Shown here in pieces: positions 42,841 through 54,220 of a stretch of DNA of 64,000 nt; within the stretch, counting starts at the first letter, position 1, and each line of letters opens with the position of its first letter. Source of the stretch: Dactylonectria macrodidyma (taxonomy: Eukaryota; Ascomycota; Sordariomycetes; Hypocreales; Nectriaceae); contig JAGMUV010000001.1 of the NCBI GenBank assembly GCA_020744425.1, positions 4,402,001-4,466,000 on the forward strand, given 5' to 3'. Made by a program: the position numbers and the translations under genes. The notes beneath the pieces are model-generated. The model was given only the letters and a program-made list of their open reading frames with translations, had not been told where the DNA came from and made no database searches.

Positions 42841-44598
42841 TCATTCTGGTCGCTGCCCTCTCTCTTCCGCCCAGCTTAGAGTTCCATCAGCATTCCGATG
42901 AAACCATCGTCCAATTGTCCTATCCCATTCCCAATATTCCCCCTCCTCAGCTCCACTGCTTTGTCCTTGGGTGCTATTACGTCTCCCGCTCTTTTGACGC
43001 CTCGACGATGTTTTGCGCATCTTACTGCTGCTGGTGCTGCTGGTGCTGCTGGTGCTAGCAGAATCGGCAGACGGTGGCATGCGGGACTTGGCTGCCGCCG
43101 AAGCTGTCTTCCGACTCTCTTCCAGAAGGCTGTCTAAGGACTTGCGAATCCCTTCTAGCCGCCTGCCCCTGCCCCAGTCGATGATGTTGCGGACGTACTT
43201 GCGGAACTTGAGGTAATGCTTGGGATCCTGGAGGAGGAAACCATCAACGTTTGCCATATAGTAGTCCAGCTCATTTTGCTTCCATGAGATAAATAGTCGC
43301 GCCTCCGTACCGCTCATGGCGATGCTAAATGCAGCGCTATTAATTGGATGGACTAATTCGCTCTCGCACTGCTTTAAATGACGGTTGAGGTTTTCGGCGA
43401 TATTGACACAGGATGCGGACCCCCCAAGGCATTGGTTTGTTGCGACCCATAAATGGCCAGCTCCAGATGGACCGTCTGCTTTAAACTCAATACTGAAGAA
43501 TGGATATATGAGGCCTAGACTATTGGCTACCATCTCTCCCCCCATAGAGATCAGCTGGGCCTCCTGCAGGGGAAAGGCCTCCTGCTGGTTGTATCCATAG
43601 AGCATGCCTGGCACGGGGGTGCTAATTTTGAGGCTAGATCCCGTGCTGGGGACGATGTCCTTAGCCATCGGTTGTCTGTTGCTGCGTTGTAGGCTCTCTG
43701 TTGTTCGGAAAGAAGGGAAAATATTAGTATGGAAATACTCTTCCACTTGGGGTTCCGCAGCCCCCTTCCATTGCAGGGCAGCTAGGTCAGAGTCCAGTCT
43801 GACATCCTCTAGCGACGGGCCAGGAGAATCACGACCCTTGTGTATGTCATTGATGATGCTGGCAATCTGCTCCGGGAATTCTTCATATGGGGAGCGCATG
43901 GAGATGTTATTCGCAGCCAGGTTCCTACTCCGGTAATTGGGGTTCTCGACAAGGCTTTTTCCAGACGGTGCTGAAGAGGGCTTTGTAACACCCGATGGGG
44001 CTACACGAGACCCGTTCGAAGCGGGCGTCGGCGGCACTGCAAAGCCATCGGCATCTCGTGTGTAGCCCATCGCCGGTGCCGATCTTGCGAGCCCTCTAGG
44101 GATGGGGCTATTAGCCACAGGCTGAAGATAGCTATCTGACCGGCAGCGTGTATCTCGGTCGGACCCAACCGTCTCAAGCCACTCAAGAACAAAACTATGC
44201 TCAGAATTGGCGTGACTCGGCTGGAAGGGGTCCACAAACTTCTCGAGAAAGGAGGCATATGGAGGTTTTGGTTTCGGATACTGGAGGACTGGCGTCTGCC
44301 CAGATTGTGCTATTAGCACTTGGTTCCGAAGAAGCGTGTGCTGTCGTACCTTATCCGCGAGTTGAACCCCTCCGCCGTCAACTTCAGGTTGCTGCGCGTT
44401 CGTCAATCGGACCTTCTTCGCAGGCGTCTCATCAATCTCGTCGAGTTGCCTTTTTGTTGACCTCGTTGGCGCGTCCTGATGGAGGCCCGCTCCCACTGGA
44501 GATGGTATGGTGATAGCGTTGAGCAGCTGTTCTTGCAGGCGCTTGGAAAGTCTCACACGAGAGCGCCCGAGCTGGGCCTTGGAGATCCTGTTAGTCAT
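42841..44598 (-). CDS. DUF7924-type fungal protein, nuclease-fold candidate
   Basis: Intact intronless protein of 585 residues. I chose the ATG at 44598 (MTNRISKAQLGRSRVRLSKR); the frame stays open a little further upstream without an ATG. The C-terminal half has the family block LIYPFFSIEFKADGPSGAG, then HLWVATNQCLGGSASCVNIA and a long domain ending near residue 520. The EFK triplet after a hydrophobic strand resembles the E-x-K of PD-(D/E)XK nucleases, so a nuclease-like fold is plausible but unproven here. The tail is Ser-rich and basic (KMRKTSSRRQKSGRR), with a nuclear-localisation-like look. Two related nuclease-fold genes lie just upstream on the same strand. Confidence 0.75.
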   Translation of the reverse strand: MTNRISKAQLGRSRVRLSKRLQEQLLNAITIPSPVGAGLHQDAPTRSTKRQLDEIDETPAKKVRLTNAQQPEVDGGGVQLADKVRQHTLLRNQVLIAQSGQTPVLQYPKPKPPYASFLEKFVDPFQPSHANSEHSFVLEWLETVGSDRDTRCRSDSYLQPVANSPIPRGLARSAPAMGYTRDADGFAVPPTPASNGSRVAPSGVTKPSSAPSGKSLVENPNYRSRNLAANNISMRSPYEEFPEQIASIINDIHKGRDSPGPSLEDVRLDSDLAALQWKGAAEPQVEEYFHTNIFPSFRTTESLQRSNRQPMAKDIVPSTGSSLKISTPVPGMLYGYNQQEAFPLQEAQLISMGGEMVANSLGLIYPFFSIEFKADGPSGAGHLWVATNQCLGGSASCVNIAENLNRHLKQCESELVHPINSAAFSIAMSGTEARLFISWKQNELDYYMANVDGFLLQDPKHYLKFRKYVRNIIDWGRGRRLEGIRKSLDSLLEESRKTASAAAKSRMPPSADSASTSSTSSTSSSKMRKTSSRRQKSGRRNSTQGQSSGAEEGEYWEWDRTIGRWFHRNADGTLSWAEERGQRPE

Positions 44599-45597
44599 GA
44601 TGGAAACGCTCAGAAAGTACGAAGGAAGGGATAGAAGGCTTGTATCAGCACATAGGCTGGTCGATAACAAAGGCCTGTTTGCGAGATGCGGAGTTGATTG
44701 TCCCACCAGCGTGGGAATTTAGGCCATTAAATGCGCTGGCGCGTGACCTCTCACGACGCGGTCTCTGTTGTCTTTGTTTCAGTGCCGAACTGAACTCGTA
44801 ATAGATAGGCCAAGCAAGATTCGTAGCCTTTGATGCCATGCCCAGCACTCTGCAAATAGAACCCGGAGGCTTGACGCTCTCCGGTTGAACAACACGGGTA
44901 ATACTGTAATCAGGCTTCGTAGGAATTAATTCTCTCGCCAAAGTTCTTGAGGTGAGTGGTAGGTAACTCTTCGTCGACGCAGCCGTGCATTTATACTTTG
45001 TCATCCGGGTGTGCTCTAGCAGAGAACAGCTTGTGGGCACAAATAGAGAATGCTTTGGTCCGTTTCTGGACCGATATCCTGGCGATTGCCTCAGGCCAGA
45101 AGTTGCACCGCTTGGCCACAAACTGCTCAATTGCTTACGGGGACATGTTTGGCTGTCCCTGGATAGCTTGTTTTCCGTATGGCAAGCTTACTGGGCTCGT
45201 CATACTGGCCATGATGGCTTCCAGCTGTCCTCGCATCGCTTCAGCTCTTCATCCATCTGCCTTTCGTCTCCTCCATCTGCCTTTCGTCTCTTCCATCTGC
45301 CTTTCGTCTCTTCCATCTGCCAGCCGAGTCTGCGTATTTCAGGAGATCCAGAACCATCTGGGGCATTGCCCTACTGTAATGCAGAATGGGACTGGCAGCC
45401 TATGATATCGTTGAGAGCTCCAGCTCTATCCCGTCAGTGAAACATGCGACCACCCTGGCCCAGATTCGGAGCTGAAATCGAGGAAGGTTGTGCGTCAAAG
45501 ACACACTTCAATCATCTCGTCATTCTTTTTGATGTCCTCACGCCCTTCTTAGAATTTTCGGCCCCCCGTGACATCGCAATCCTTACGCGCAATCTCG
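44599..45597. other. Intergenic region between DUF7924 and kinase-like genes
   Basis: No supported gene. It contains the 20-nt tandem repeat at 45251-45320. Confidence 0.45.
45251..45320 (+). repeat. 20-nt tandem repeat, 3.5 units
   Basis: The unit TTCCATCTGCCTTTCGTCTC is repeated with at most one or two changes per copy. It lies about 650-720 bases upstream of the DUF7924 start codon. Confidence 0.85.
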
Positions 45598-47260
45598 TCA
45601 TCCAACACACCGTGATACACTTGACAATACGGATTGCAGCTCTTGAGCAAAGATATCCTTTCCTTTCTTTGCTGGTCCCTCTCGCTTCCTCTTCCTGTTC
45701 TGTTCGCTGGGGCTGATGGGGCTAAGAGGGCGTCGACCTTGGAACTGTGCCCGCTCAAAATCCACCACCATGAGATTGCTGGTTTGCGTATCGTACAATA
45801 GATTACGTGGCTCTGCGTCAAAATGAAGTACGACCTGCGCATGCAACTCCGTAAATACTGTCGTCGTTGCGTTGATGGCCCTTTCCTTGATCTGCTTGCT
45901 GCACTCCGACAAGGGCTGCCCACCCCAGCTGAGGAACAGGAGATGCACGAATACACCACCATCATAGTAGCATGGGAGAGTCAAGTCTACCCCGCCGACA
46001 CAGACAGGGACGTGCTTCCCCTGAATGGCACGCATCTTATTGTATATGTTATTCTCATATCGCAACAGAGCCACATCCATCTCCTCTACACCCTTCGCGA
46101 CGAGCGTGTAGCCATAGGATGATAGCCGTATGTTGAAGAGAGACCCGCGTGATCCGGATAGACCGAGCAACATATAATCGGCGTCATGCCCTCGGTCCAC
46201 TGCAAGCTGGTCGCGAATAAGTCGAAGAAACTCTCGACGGTTGATATGCGTACGCCCGTGATCATGGACGTTAGGGCAACTCTCGTCTATGAGACCGCCG
46301 AAGGCGAGGCCGCGGAGGCATCTGTGGGTGCAGTATGGCCGGTTCGTATTCCCTGCTGCATTGTGTCGGGCTGCTGTTGCTCTGCTCCGTTGCGTCGCTT
46401 TTATTTTCCGGCTGAACTCGCATCGTCTGCCACGGCCGCCTCTACGCCATGGCGGCCAGATGGGTTCGGTGTCGTGGAAGGACTGCTGTCGTTGCCGCCA
46501 TGAAAATCGTCGTTGTAGTCGTCTTCATCGTCATCATCATCATCATCGCTATGTCGTCGCACTGTGTCCGGTGGCAGGCAGCGGGAGCGTGTCCGAATCG
46601 GCGAGCGTTTGAAGCCTTTCCAACGCTGTGCCTTGTAGGGTGTCGCTGGGACCCTTACGCACTGTCTCAGGGATATTCCTGAACACATCCTCATATTCCA
46701 CCACCCATGTGCCAAGTCTTTGCGCCGCGTCATACCATGAAAGAGGCGGAGGTTCCACCCGTAAAGCCTGGAGGATAAAGGCAAGAGCCTGTGCAATAGC
46801 CGTATAATATGGCCCATTCACATCACCGTCGAGAACATCCACATTCGGCACGCACACGGAGTAATAGACGAGAGTGGGATCCTCTGGGATGAAGAGGAAG
46901 ACGAAAGTTTCCCCGGTGCAGACGTACCCATACTGAATGCCCTTGCCAATCATGTAGGAGAAGAGCTGGGTGACAACGGCGGCTGCGAGTGACCTCGACG
47001 CGAACGAGAAACCCTCGCCATCTTTGTTGATCACTTCACGTTCTGGCTGTATCTCGAACTCCAGGCCGGTCACAATCTCATCCCGATTCAGCTTGTGTGG
47101 CGCTTTGTATTCGATCGCAAGTGCGGGGGTGTGCCGAGAAGGGTGGGAGGCTGCAGAGTTCTCTGACGTGAAGATAATGCTGGAACCATTCCTGAAGCCA
47201 TCTTCATATATGATGCGGAAGGTGTGACAATGGAGCTTGGTTGGTGGGGAAACTCTGGGC
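45598..47260 (-). pseudogene. Nuclease-fold plus kinase-like fungal protein, frame-broken
   Basis: Two domains of a family common in filamentous fungi. The N-terminal part (47260-46650) has ALAIEYKAPHKLNRDEIV, AAVVTQLFSYMIGKGIQYGY and VCTGETFVFLFIPEDP, a PD-(D/E)XK-like region. The C-terminal part (46330-45598) has a Cys/His cluster (PYCTHRCLRGL, then SCPNVHDHG) and then a kinase-like fold. The catalytic block is VVLHFDAEPRNLLYD with VVDFERA. Asp and Asn are kept, but HRD is HFD. Between them the frame changes near 46640-46668 (to KGFKRSPIRTRSRC and an Asp run) and again near 46440-46520. The N-terminal exon is not found. This is a pseudogene unless these are sequence errors. Confidence 0.65.
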
Positions 47261-47974
47261 TTTTTGAATCTGGGGTGCGCGTAAGTGCACGCATTAATTG
47301 GATATGCATGACTCAGACGGAGGCATGCGGCGATGGGACGACGATACTGGCTCAGGCGGCGACGATGGAGGAGACAGGAGGACGGGCGTCATGGCGAGAA
47401 ACGGATCCGGGCTCGTCGTGCTTCTCGTTGAGAAAGGCTTGTGTGGCAACGTACTCCGCGCTTATGGCGCAAATCCGGTGTCTCGGTGGGCCATACTATG
47501 CGTAAGAGTGGCGTGGCCAGGAGATCTTGACGTGCTGGTTGCTTTTTCGAGCTGAATGAACCCGGCATCGCATTCGGAGGCTCTTACTTGTAAGCAGACG
47601 TGCTAGGGGAAATGCAAATTTGATAGGGTAGTGAGCTACTCTTATTGCAAATTGGGGCTTGGAGGAGGGATATCATTGCCTTCCTGTTGCCGATTATCTT
47701 TTGGCGACATATGGTGACCCTACTGATAAGTGGCGAAGTTACCTAGGGCTAGTGACTTGAAGGGGTTGTGATGGCTCATCAGCTGAGACGTAGTAATAGG
47801 GGGAGGAGTGGATGGGTGGAATCATAGTGAAGAATCAGATCGCAGAATCTCGTCAACACTTCATCGCTTCTTCCTCCGAGCTTTGTGTTGTTGACTCGGC
47901 CAAATCTTACTCAATGTTGGAAACTACAGAAGATGGTCATAACCTCGTCTGATGCTATGAGCATGGTCATCATC
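47261..47974. other. Region upstream of the kinase-like gene
   Basis: The frames here give no continuous family match. The missing first exon of the kinase-like gene may be here but cannot be placed. Confidence 0.35.
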
Positions 47975-49394
47975 TCACTCATCCTCCGTGCACATGAACC
48001 ACTCCCGCATCGACTTATAGAAGGTCCCCTCAACCCACTTCCCGACGGCCTTGAGCGATGCCAACAGAGTAAATACATCAAGAACTGTGTCTGTTCTGCC
48101 CAGCGCAAACGGACCGAAGACCTCAATCGAGGTACCATAGTCGGCCGCGTAGAATACATCCCACTGAGCTCCCGTGATTACGATCAGGTGAAGGGAGACA
48201 AGTAGGGGACCAGTTGCTAGATCCTCGTCCTCGTGCTGGCTCGGTGTGGCATTATCACGGTCGAGGAGGGAAAGACGAAGAAGCCGCAATGCCTTCATGC
48301 GATTATGGAATGCAGCAATCCAGATTCCTAGCTGCTCCGAGGGGTCGCCGAGGGGTGTTCCATCCCAGTTTACTTCGATTGATGCCGCGATGAGGCTATC
48401 CCGGACAGCAGTGTACGCTGTCTGGTTGACGTAGGGCGAGATGCTGACTCCGCGCGACTTTGCGCGTGCACACTCCTCATTTGTGAGATCTTGGAGAACG
48501 CCATGTAGGGTGTCGTCCTTGGCAAGCTGTAGGGCGACGGCGTAGTCGACTATATTAGTGTTGGTCTTGGTATGTCGAAGCTCGGTTGGGACATTGATCT
48601 CGCATCGAGTATCTGAGCTTCCACTAAAGCTGACTTGGGATTGATCGCTTGTGACTGAACAGGCCAGAGGACCAGACTTGGGCGCAGAGGTGTCTGAGGT
48701 AGAATCGTGCGCTCGCAATTGCAATCGCGGAACCCAATCGTATAAGATCGTTGCTGACATTATCGGCTCGAACCGCGCAGAGATATCCTTGACTTCTACA
48801 GGCTCTCCAAGCGCCTGTTCGCACTTGAACAGTGTCCCCTCTATATCCTTCACGTCTGAGCCGAAGGCATCCTTTAGCAGAGGTGAGTGTAGCAAATCCT
48901 TCCAGAACTCCTCAATCCGCTTGCACGGCTGCAAGTAAGCTGTTACCTTCGCAATGAAATCAAGTTTGATGAGCTGGGCAGCTAGGGCTGCGCTGTAGTC
49001 TTCGCACTTGTAGTAGCAGGCCTCTGGGAAGTCCTCGCCGGCCATCTTCTCAATGTGAAACCGCCATCCGCCGGGTAGGACGCTGTTCTTGAAGTTGGTG
49101 TATTGGGAGATCTCGCGCTGGAGGGCTTAGACGTCGATAGGGAGATCAGCGATGCGCTTCGTCAAGCTGCGCTTGAACGGCTTAGAGAGTCGACCCAGGT
49201 CAAAGATGCTCGTGGTCCTGTGGAGGGACTCGAGGCGGCGCTTCTTTATCGGTGATCGGTGGAGCGGTCGAGGAGTTGCGTCAACTACGAGGCATCAGCT
49301 AGGACTATTTAGCATACTAAGCAGAAATAAATGACTTACAGTCAAGGGGGTGATGGCGGGTTTTCCCCTCCCCTTCCTGTTCCGCCTCGTCCAT
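47975..49394 (-). pseudogene. PD-(D/E)XK nuclease-like fungal protein with an in-frame TAA
   Basis: Exon 1 (49394-49340, MDEAEQEGEGKTRHHPLD) joins by a 55-nt intron to exon 2 (from 49284). The frame reads KKRRLESLHRTTSIFDLGRL and KRSLTKRIADLPIDV, then TAA at 49129-49127, then ALQREISQYTNFKNSVLPGG without a shift. It continues for more than 370 residues: CEDYSAALAAQLIKLDFIAK, EQLGIWIAAFHNRMKALRLL, then HLIVITGAQWDVFYAADYG near the end. The stop sits where glutamine is expected, so CAA to TAA is likely. A shorter product could start at the ATG at 49045. The family is predicted PD-(D/E)XK-like, but this copy lacks a clear active-site triad. Confidence 0.7.
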
Positions 49395-50725
49395 TAAATC
49401 GGCAGAGGGAAACCTACGCCCTGCCCGGGAGGCTGAAGGCGTAGTCGGATCCTAGACTGTTTCTTGGCGCGGCATGTTGTATGGCAAGGCGAAGTCGTCG
49501 CCGCAGGGCTGGCCGGTCTCGCCACTTTGTTCGTACCGCATGTGCTTCGGAGGGCGAGGCTTGCCTTGCTTCTCCGGTTCGATGGGCGGGTTTTTGAAAT
49601 CGCTGCTGTAGCAGGTAAGACTGAGGTTGACAGCTGCCTCATCTTCAAGTATTCACTCTGCGATCGCTTCGTGCGCAGGGGTCGGCTGAAGTTACGTGAT
49701 CCAGCAATGGACGCGAGGATCCATCGAGAGGTCTGACATGGCGGATAGTATGCGGCAGACAAGATGCTAGCTGATCTGCGGACAAACCCGGGGCGAAGCG
49801 AAGGAGATAGATAGAATAGAAGAAAGGATGCTGAAAGTAGCTGGTATTAAAGTAGCTGGTAGCGGGGGCGGGGTGTTGATGCAAGGGAGATCCCTAGCCC
49901 CATAATTACCCTTCATAGCCAGATGCCCTAAGGCAACTTGCGCTAGTAACAAGGATTCGTACCAACCAACAAGAAAGATGAGGTACATGAGATGCCACCC
50001 ATTTGATATGAGGCTAGAAGTTGCAGCTCTGAAGGAGCTACATCCCAATACATCACACTTGCTATTTCCACGCAGCTTTTTGAAGTCGACCAGCGTACCG
50101 TTGATCTCCCGGGCCTCTGTTGGGGACTACGGGTCAAGTGTTGCCTCAGGGCACTCAAATGAAAGGTGGCTCCGCGCGTGGCTTAGGCTTGATGGCGCAG
50201 TATCGAATTGCACATAATGCATGTATACCTGCCTACCTTATCTAGAGACAGTATTGTGCTAATTTCTACGCAGCGCTGCATGTCTGATGGCTGGGTCTTC
50301 TTTGTTCCTCTTGGTGCTGTTTTCACACTGCGTTAAAGGTGTGGAAGTACTTGAGGCCTTGGCTGCGTGCCGGAATCAGTGTTGCTACTAGGCCTGGGCG
50401 AGCGGCTGTCTCGGGCGGCCCTGGTGTGTGTCTCCGATGGTAACAGAATTGAGCGCTCGCAGCAGGGTCATTTCGACCTAATGTGTAATGAGAAAAGTAG
50501 CGTTTACACAACCAAGGTTACGATTTTACGATCAGATTGATAAATTTGCGAAGAGTAGTACTCGCGAGAGACTTTTTGTTTGTACAAGAGACAGATCATG
50601 GAGCAACAGAGTCCTCTCAGCCAGAAAGAAACCATTGATAGACACCCGTCCCATGTCCGCCTTTCCTTCTTATACCATTTTCGAGCACCTGAGCGCATGA
50701 CGGTATGATCCTTTTCTCATAGAGC
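49395..50725. other. Intergenic region, no gene seen
   Basis: About 1.3 kb at the boundary between the nuclease-like cluster and conserved housekeeping genes. The open frame 49464-49736 and its antisense partner have no recognisable domain. Confidence 0.5.
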
Positions 50726-51579
50726 CTACCACCGGACTTTCTCGCCCTTGCGGTTCCTCAACTCGCCCTCGCCCGACAGATCCGTGGCCTCCACTTCCTC
50801 CGGGACGTTGGTTGCCCAGACCCTTTCGATGCAGAGCTCGAAAGGTCCTTCGGTGCGGTCGGTCAGGCCAATGCCAACGCTCAGGACCTTCTGTCGCAGC
50901 ATCTCGGTCTGGGGTTCGACGACGAAGCCATGGTTGGTGCGCACGAAGTCGTTCCACTTGATGAGTATCGTCTCCCACTGGCCCGGCCGCTTCGGGAACA
51001 GCCGGTGCTGGTGGAGATCCGAGGGCTCGACGCTCTCGGTCTGGAGGTTGACAAAGTAGGCGCGGCCGTCCGACTTGACGCGCATAGCGAGGTAGACGAA
51101 CGGGTCAATGTCCCACATGGCCCGGCCGAAGAGCGTCGGTCTTTGATCCGGCGTGCGGAAGCCGGCGAAGCCCGTTCGCTCGATGCTGGGTAGATCGTTG
51201 GGGAGGCGGGTCGAGATGTTGCCGTAGAAGCGAGCGAAGGATGAGGGGGTGGCGGATGCAGCTGGAGATGCGTTGGAGGCTGCCTGTGACTCGGTCGACG
51301 TCGTGTATTCTAAGTTGCTCTTGGAGAAGCCGCCGATGGATCGATCGGACATGACGACACAGTCGCGGACTGCGCTGGGGTCGTTGAAATCGTAAAGAGG
51401 GCGAGGAGCAGTGGCGCCCTTGATAGCTTCGAACGAAACGGCTAGGCAGGTCTCGATTAGCCAACGCAGCCACAATGCAGACATCCCCGGGAATGCATAC
51501 CAATTTGCGTCCGCCGCCTCAGCTCGTCCATGCTCCGGCCGAAGAGCCCCTTGGAGGCGAGAAATTGCGTGGCCCTCAT
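50726..51579 (-). CDS. CIA30-family complex I intermediate-associated protein
   Basis: A mitochondrial assembly factor for respiratory complex I (NADH:ubiquinone oxidoreductase intermediate-associated protein 30 family), 264 residues. Exon 1 (51579-51501) and exon 2 (51441-50726) are split by a 59-nt intron with donor GTATGC and acceptor CCTAG. The frame joins as RRRTQI then AVSFEAIKG. CIA30 landmarks are YDFNDPSAVRDCVVMSDRSI, GFAGFRTPDQ, LAMRVKSDGRAYFVNLQTES and FVVEPQTEMLRQKVLSVGIG. The basic first exon (MRATQFLASKGLFGRS) suits mitochondrial import. It diverges from the mL45/Mba1 gene, another mitochondrial protein. Confidence 0.93.
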
Positions 51580-52777
51580 GGTGGGAAAGGATGATGCGGG
51601 TGGTGGTGTGAAGCTGAGGATGAGCCTTGTCGCAGAGCCCAATTGGCTCACCGTGATGCGACTAACATGAGCTACAGGCGGGGAGTAGATTGATCAAGGT
51701 CTGAACTTGCGCTGGCGCCGAGCACTAAAGGCGGGCTGGGCGTTTGCTGTCCGTGATGTCGACGAAGCGCACCTCGATGATTCCAAAGCGCAAATGCTGG
51801 GCACTTTGAAGCTGTCTCCACCGACTTTGGCTCTCCTCAAGAATAACCCACGCTAGCTGGGTCGAGCAGAAGCGGGGCCCAAAGCTACTCAGGATCCAGT
51901 CTGACGCCCAGAAGATTGTCATGTTTTGAGAGCCAAGCCAACCATGCAATCAATGTTTGCGCTGTACGGAGGACGATTTCAAAGTATTTGCCAGCATGCA
52001 AGCCACATTTTCTTTTCCTTAGGTATTAAAAGAATATTAAATAAGGTACATCTTACGAACGTTAATACTAAAAGATGTCCTAAATTACAGAGCACTTAGC
52101 CCACTACCTAGACATAACAATGGTCCTCTGTACATAATCAGATAAATACCTGTTTATTCAAGAGCATTACTTCTAGTCGAATAGAGGCGTAAATCACCAA
52201 CGACCATGTGTCCCTCCATGTGTTCTCGAGATCACCGTTTTCAGGCCATGAATATTATCTTGCAGCATCGGTTTCGCCCCGCCAAACTACGACGGGTCGA
52301 ACAACACGCTCTTTTAGGGCAACGAGTTCTAATGTTCGAGAAAACACAAGCAATCTCGTCCCATTGAAATCCAAACTCTTTCCAGCCACGTCTTCCTGTC
52401 ATAAGATGTGTTTCCATGACATTGCTGACAGTTCGGTCCTGCAATCAAGATGAGTTCTTTTGCCAGGCCGATTACCCTACACCTCGACCCTGCCCCACTT
52501 CCTCACTGCTCTCACTTCAAGGGTTGTCACCCCACCCCGCACGCGGTTCATTGCACCAGGACCAGCCGGCAGCCCGTCGGAACATACTTGACCCGGATGT
52601 CGGACCAGACCCAGGAAATTCTTCCCACCAGCCCATGCCACCATCACGAACCAGAGAGCCAGCCCCAGCTCGATAATGACTCTGCGCCGCCGGTAACGCC
52701 GGGTCCTGAACTTCCTCACACGGTGATTTCGGGAACGACCATCGACTCTTTGCCGTACAAAGCCTCCTTCAGTCGCA
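51580..52777. other. Divergent region between two mitochondrial-protein genes
   Basis: About 1.2 kb between CIA30 (minus) and mL45/Mba1 (plus). The open frames at 52416-52938 overlap the true start in other frames. No gene is seen. Confidence 0.5.
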
Positions 52778-53853
52778 ATGCCGTCCTCCGCCGCAATGGG
52801 CCCCGCCATGGCCACGGCCCGCCTCTTGCGCCCCGGCGTCCTCTCCGCCGTTGGCCTTCGCAAGCCCATTGTTGGGAGCGCCGGCCTCCAATTCACCCGC
52901 GCCCTCTCGATGCCCTCCAAGGAGCGCATGCTCCGTGAGATGGAGAAGACTGCCCGCGAGGGAGCTAAGAAGACGGACATAGAGACGATGTCGAAGATGC
53001 AGCAGAAGGCGAACAACGAGTACTTCAAGTCGGGCGGCGGACCTTTATTCCCCGGTCAGTGGTACCATTCCTCTTAACTAGAAGGTCCAAACAGACGAAT
53101 CAATGATATTGTGGGCGTGACGAACATTTCACTAACTCATGGCGTCATCTAGGCACCTTCATCTCTCTCCCCATCTCCAAATACCCTCGCAGCCCCGGTG
53201 ACTTCGTTCGATACCAATGGTATCGTATATACCAATGGGGAATTGAGACACTCTCCCTCCTCAATTTCAAGCTCAAGTCAATGCCCAACTGGACGACCCG
53301 ACCCAAATGGAAGGCCGCCCGTGGCAAGATCGGCCCTACCGCAAAAGTCATGTACACCGAGATGCTCTCGGCCTTTGCCGCCGGCGACAAGGCCACCTTG
53401 AACAACATGTGCCTCGGACAGTTCGCCAAGAAGCTCACTGCTGCCATTGACCGCCGCAAAGCCAACGAGCGTACCGTCTTCGAAGTCCTCAGTTTCAACA
53501 AGCGCCTCTTCTACCCTCGCGTCCTCGCCCACCAAATCCACAACGTGAACCCCTACGACAAGGATATGTACACGGAGCAGGCCATCGTGGCTATCTGCTC
53601 CACGCAAAAGGCTGCCCGCCACAACGCCTCGACCGGAGAGCTGATCCACGGCAGCACCAAGATCCAGCAGAAGGTGGAGCACGTCGTGCTATCTCGAGAG
53701 GTCAGCGAGAGCACCTATGAGTCTGGACCATGGCGGATATGGGGCACTGCGCCTGCGACAACTATGGAGTCCTACCTCGAGGAACAGGACTGGGTTCATC
53801 GGGAGCAAGCTAAGCGTGCCGGATGGGAAGGCCCCACAGGGAAGAAGAACTGA
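52778..53853 (+). CDS. Mitochondrial large-subunit ribosomal protein mL45 / Mba1 type
   Basis: 325 residues with the Tim44-like fold of mL45/Mba1 proteins, which tether mitochondrial ribosomes to the inner membrane for cotranslational insertion. Exons 52778-53054 and 53153-53853 are split by a 98-nt intron (donor GTCAGT, acceptor CTAG) joining GGGPLFPG to TFISLPISKYP. The first 40 residues are basic and hydroxylated (MATARLLRPGVLSAVGLRKP), as expected of a mitochondrial presequence. The core shows RSPGDFVRYQWYRIYQWGIE, then a long helical/beta domain ending near GPWRIWGTAPATTMESYLEE. It is convergent with the symporter gene. The alternative ATG at 52796 would trim six residues. Confidence 0.9.
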
Positions 53854-54220
53854 TGCACACCCAGTGTGACTGAAAACTTCAAGGGGAGACGGGTTTGGAT
53901 GACAATAGCAAACAGTCGCGCATTTGGTGGAAGAACAATGTAAAATGAGAGTGTATATTGTACCAAGATTATATCTGTACTATAGAATAGCATGGAGGCC
54001 AGCGAACGGACATCGGTACAGAGCAGTACTTCTCTCCAAATCAATCCCAGTTTTTGCCTTTGAGCAAAGAACTAGGTCCCCCGATCCTGCACGCGTGATT
54101 GAGAATTGAATTTGAGTGATTAAGACCCCCAAACCTTTCCATTTCTCTCCATTTGGTCAAGAAGTTGTCCAAATAGGGGCAAGAAACGTTCAAGTAAGGG
54201 ATTACTGGGCCAGGACTGAT
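53854..54220. other. Convergent 3' region between mL45/Mba1 and symporter genes
   Basis: 367 bases between two converging stop codons. It must hold both 3' UTRs. No gene is seen. Confidence 0.55.

Noticed and set aside
52450..52938. 162-codon plus frame upstream of mL45/Mba1
   Set aside because: It overlaps the true presequence exon in another frame and has no conserved content; the mL45/Mba1 start at 52778 explains the region.
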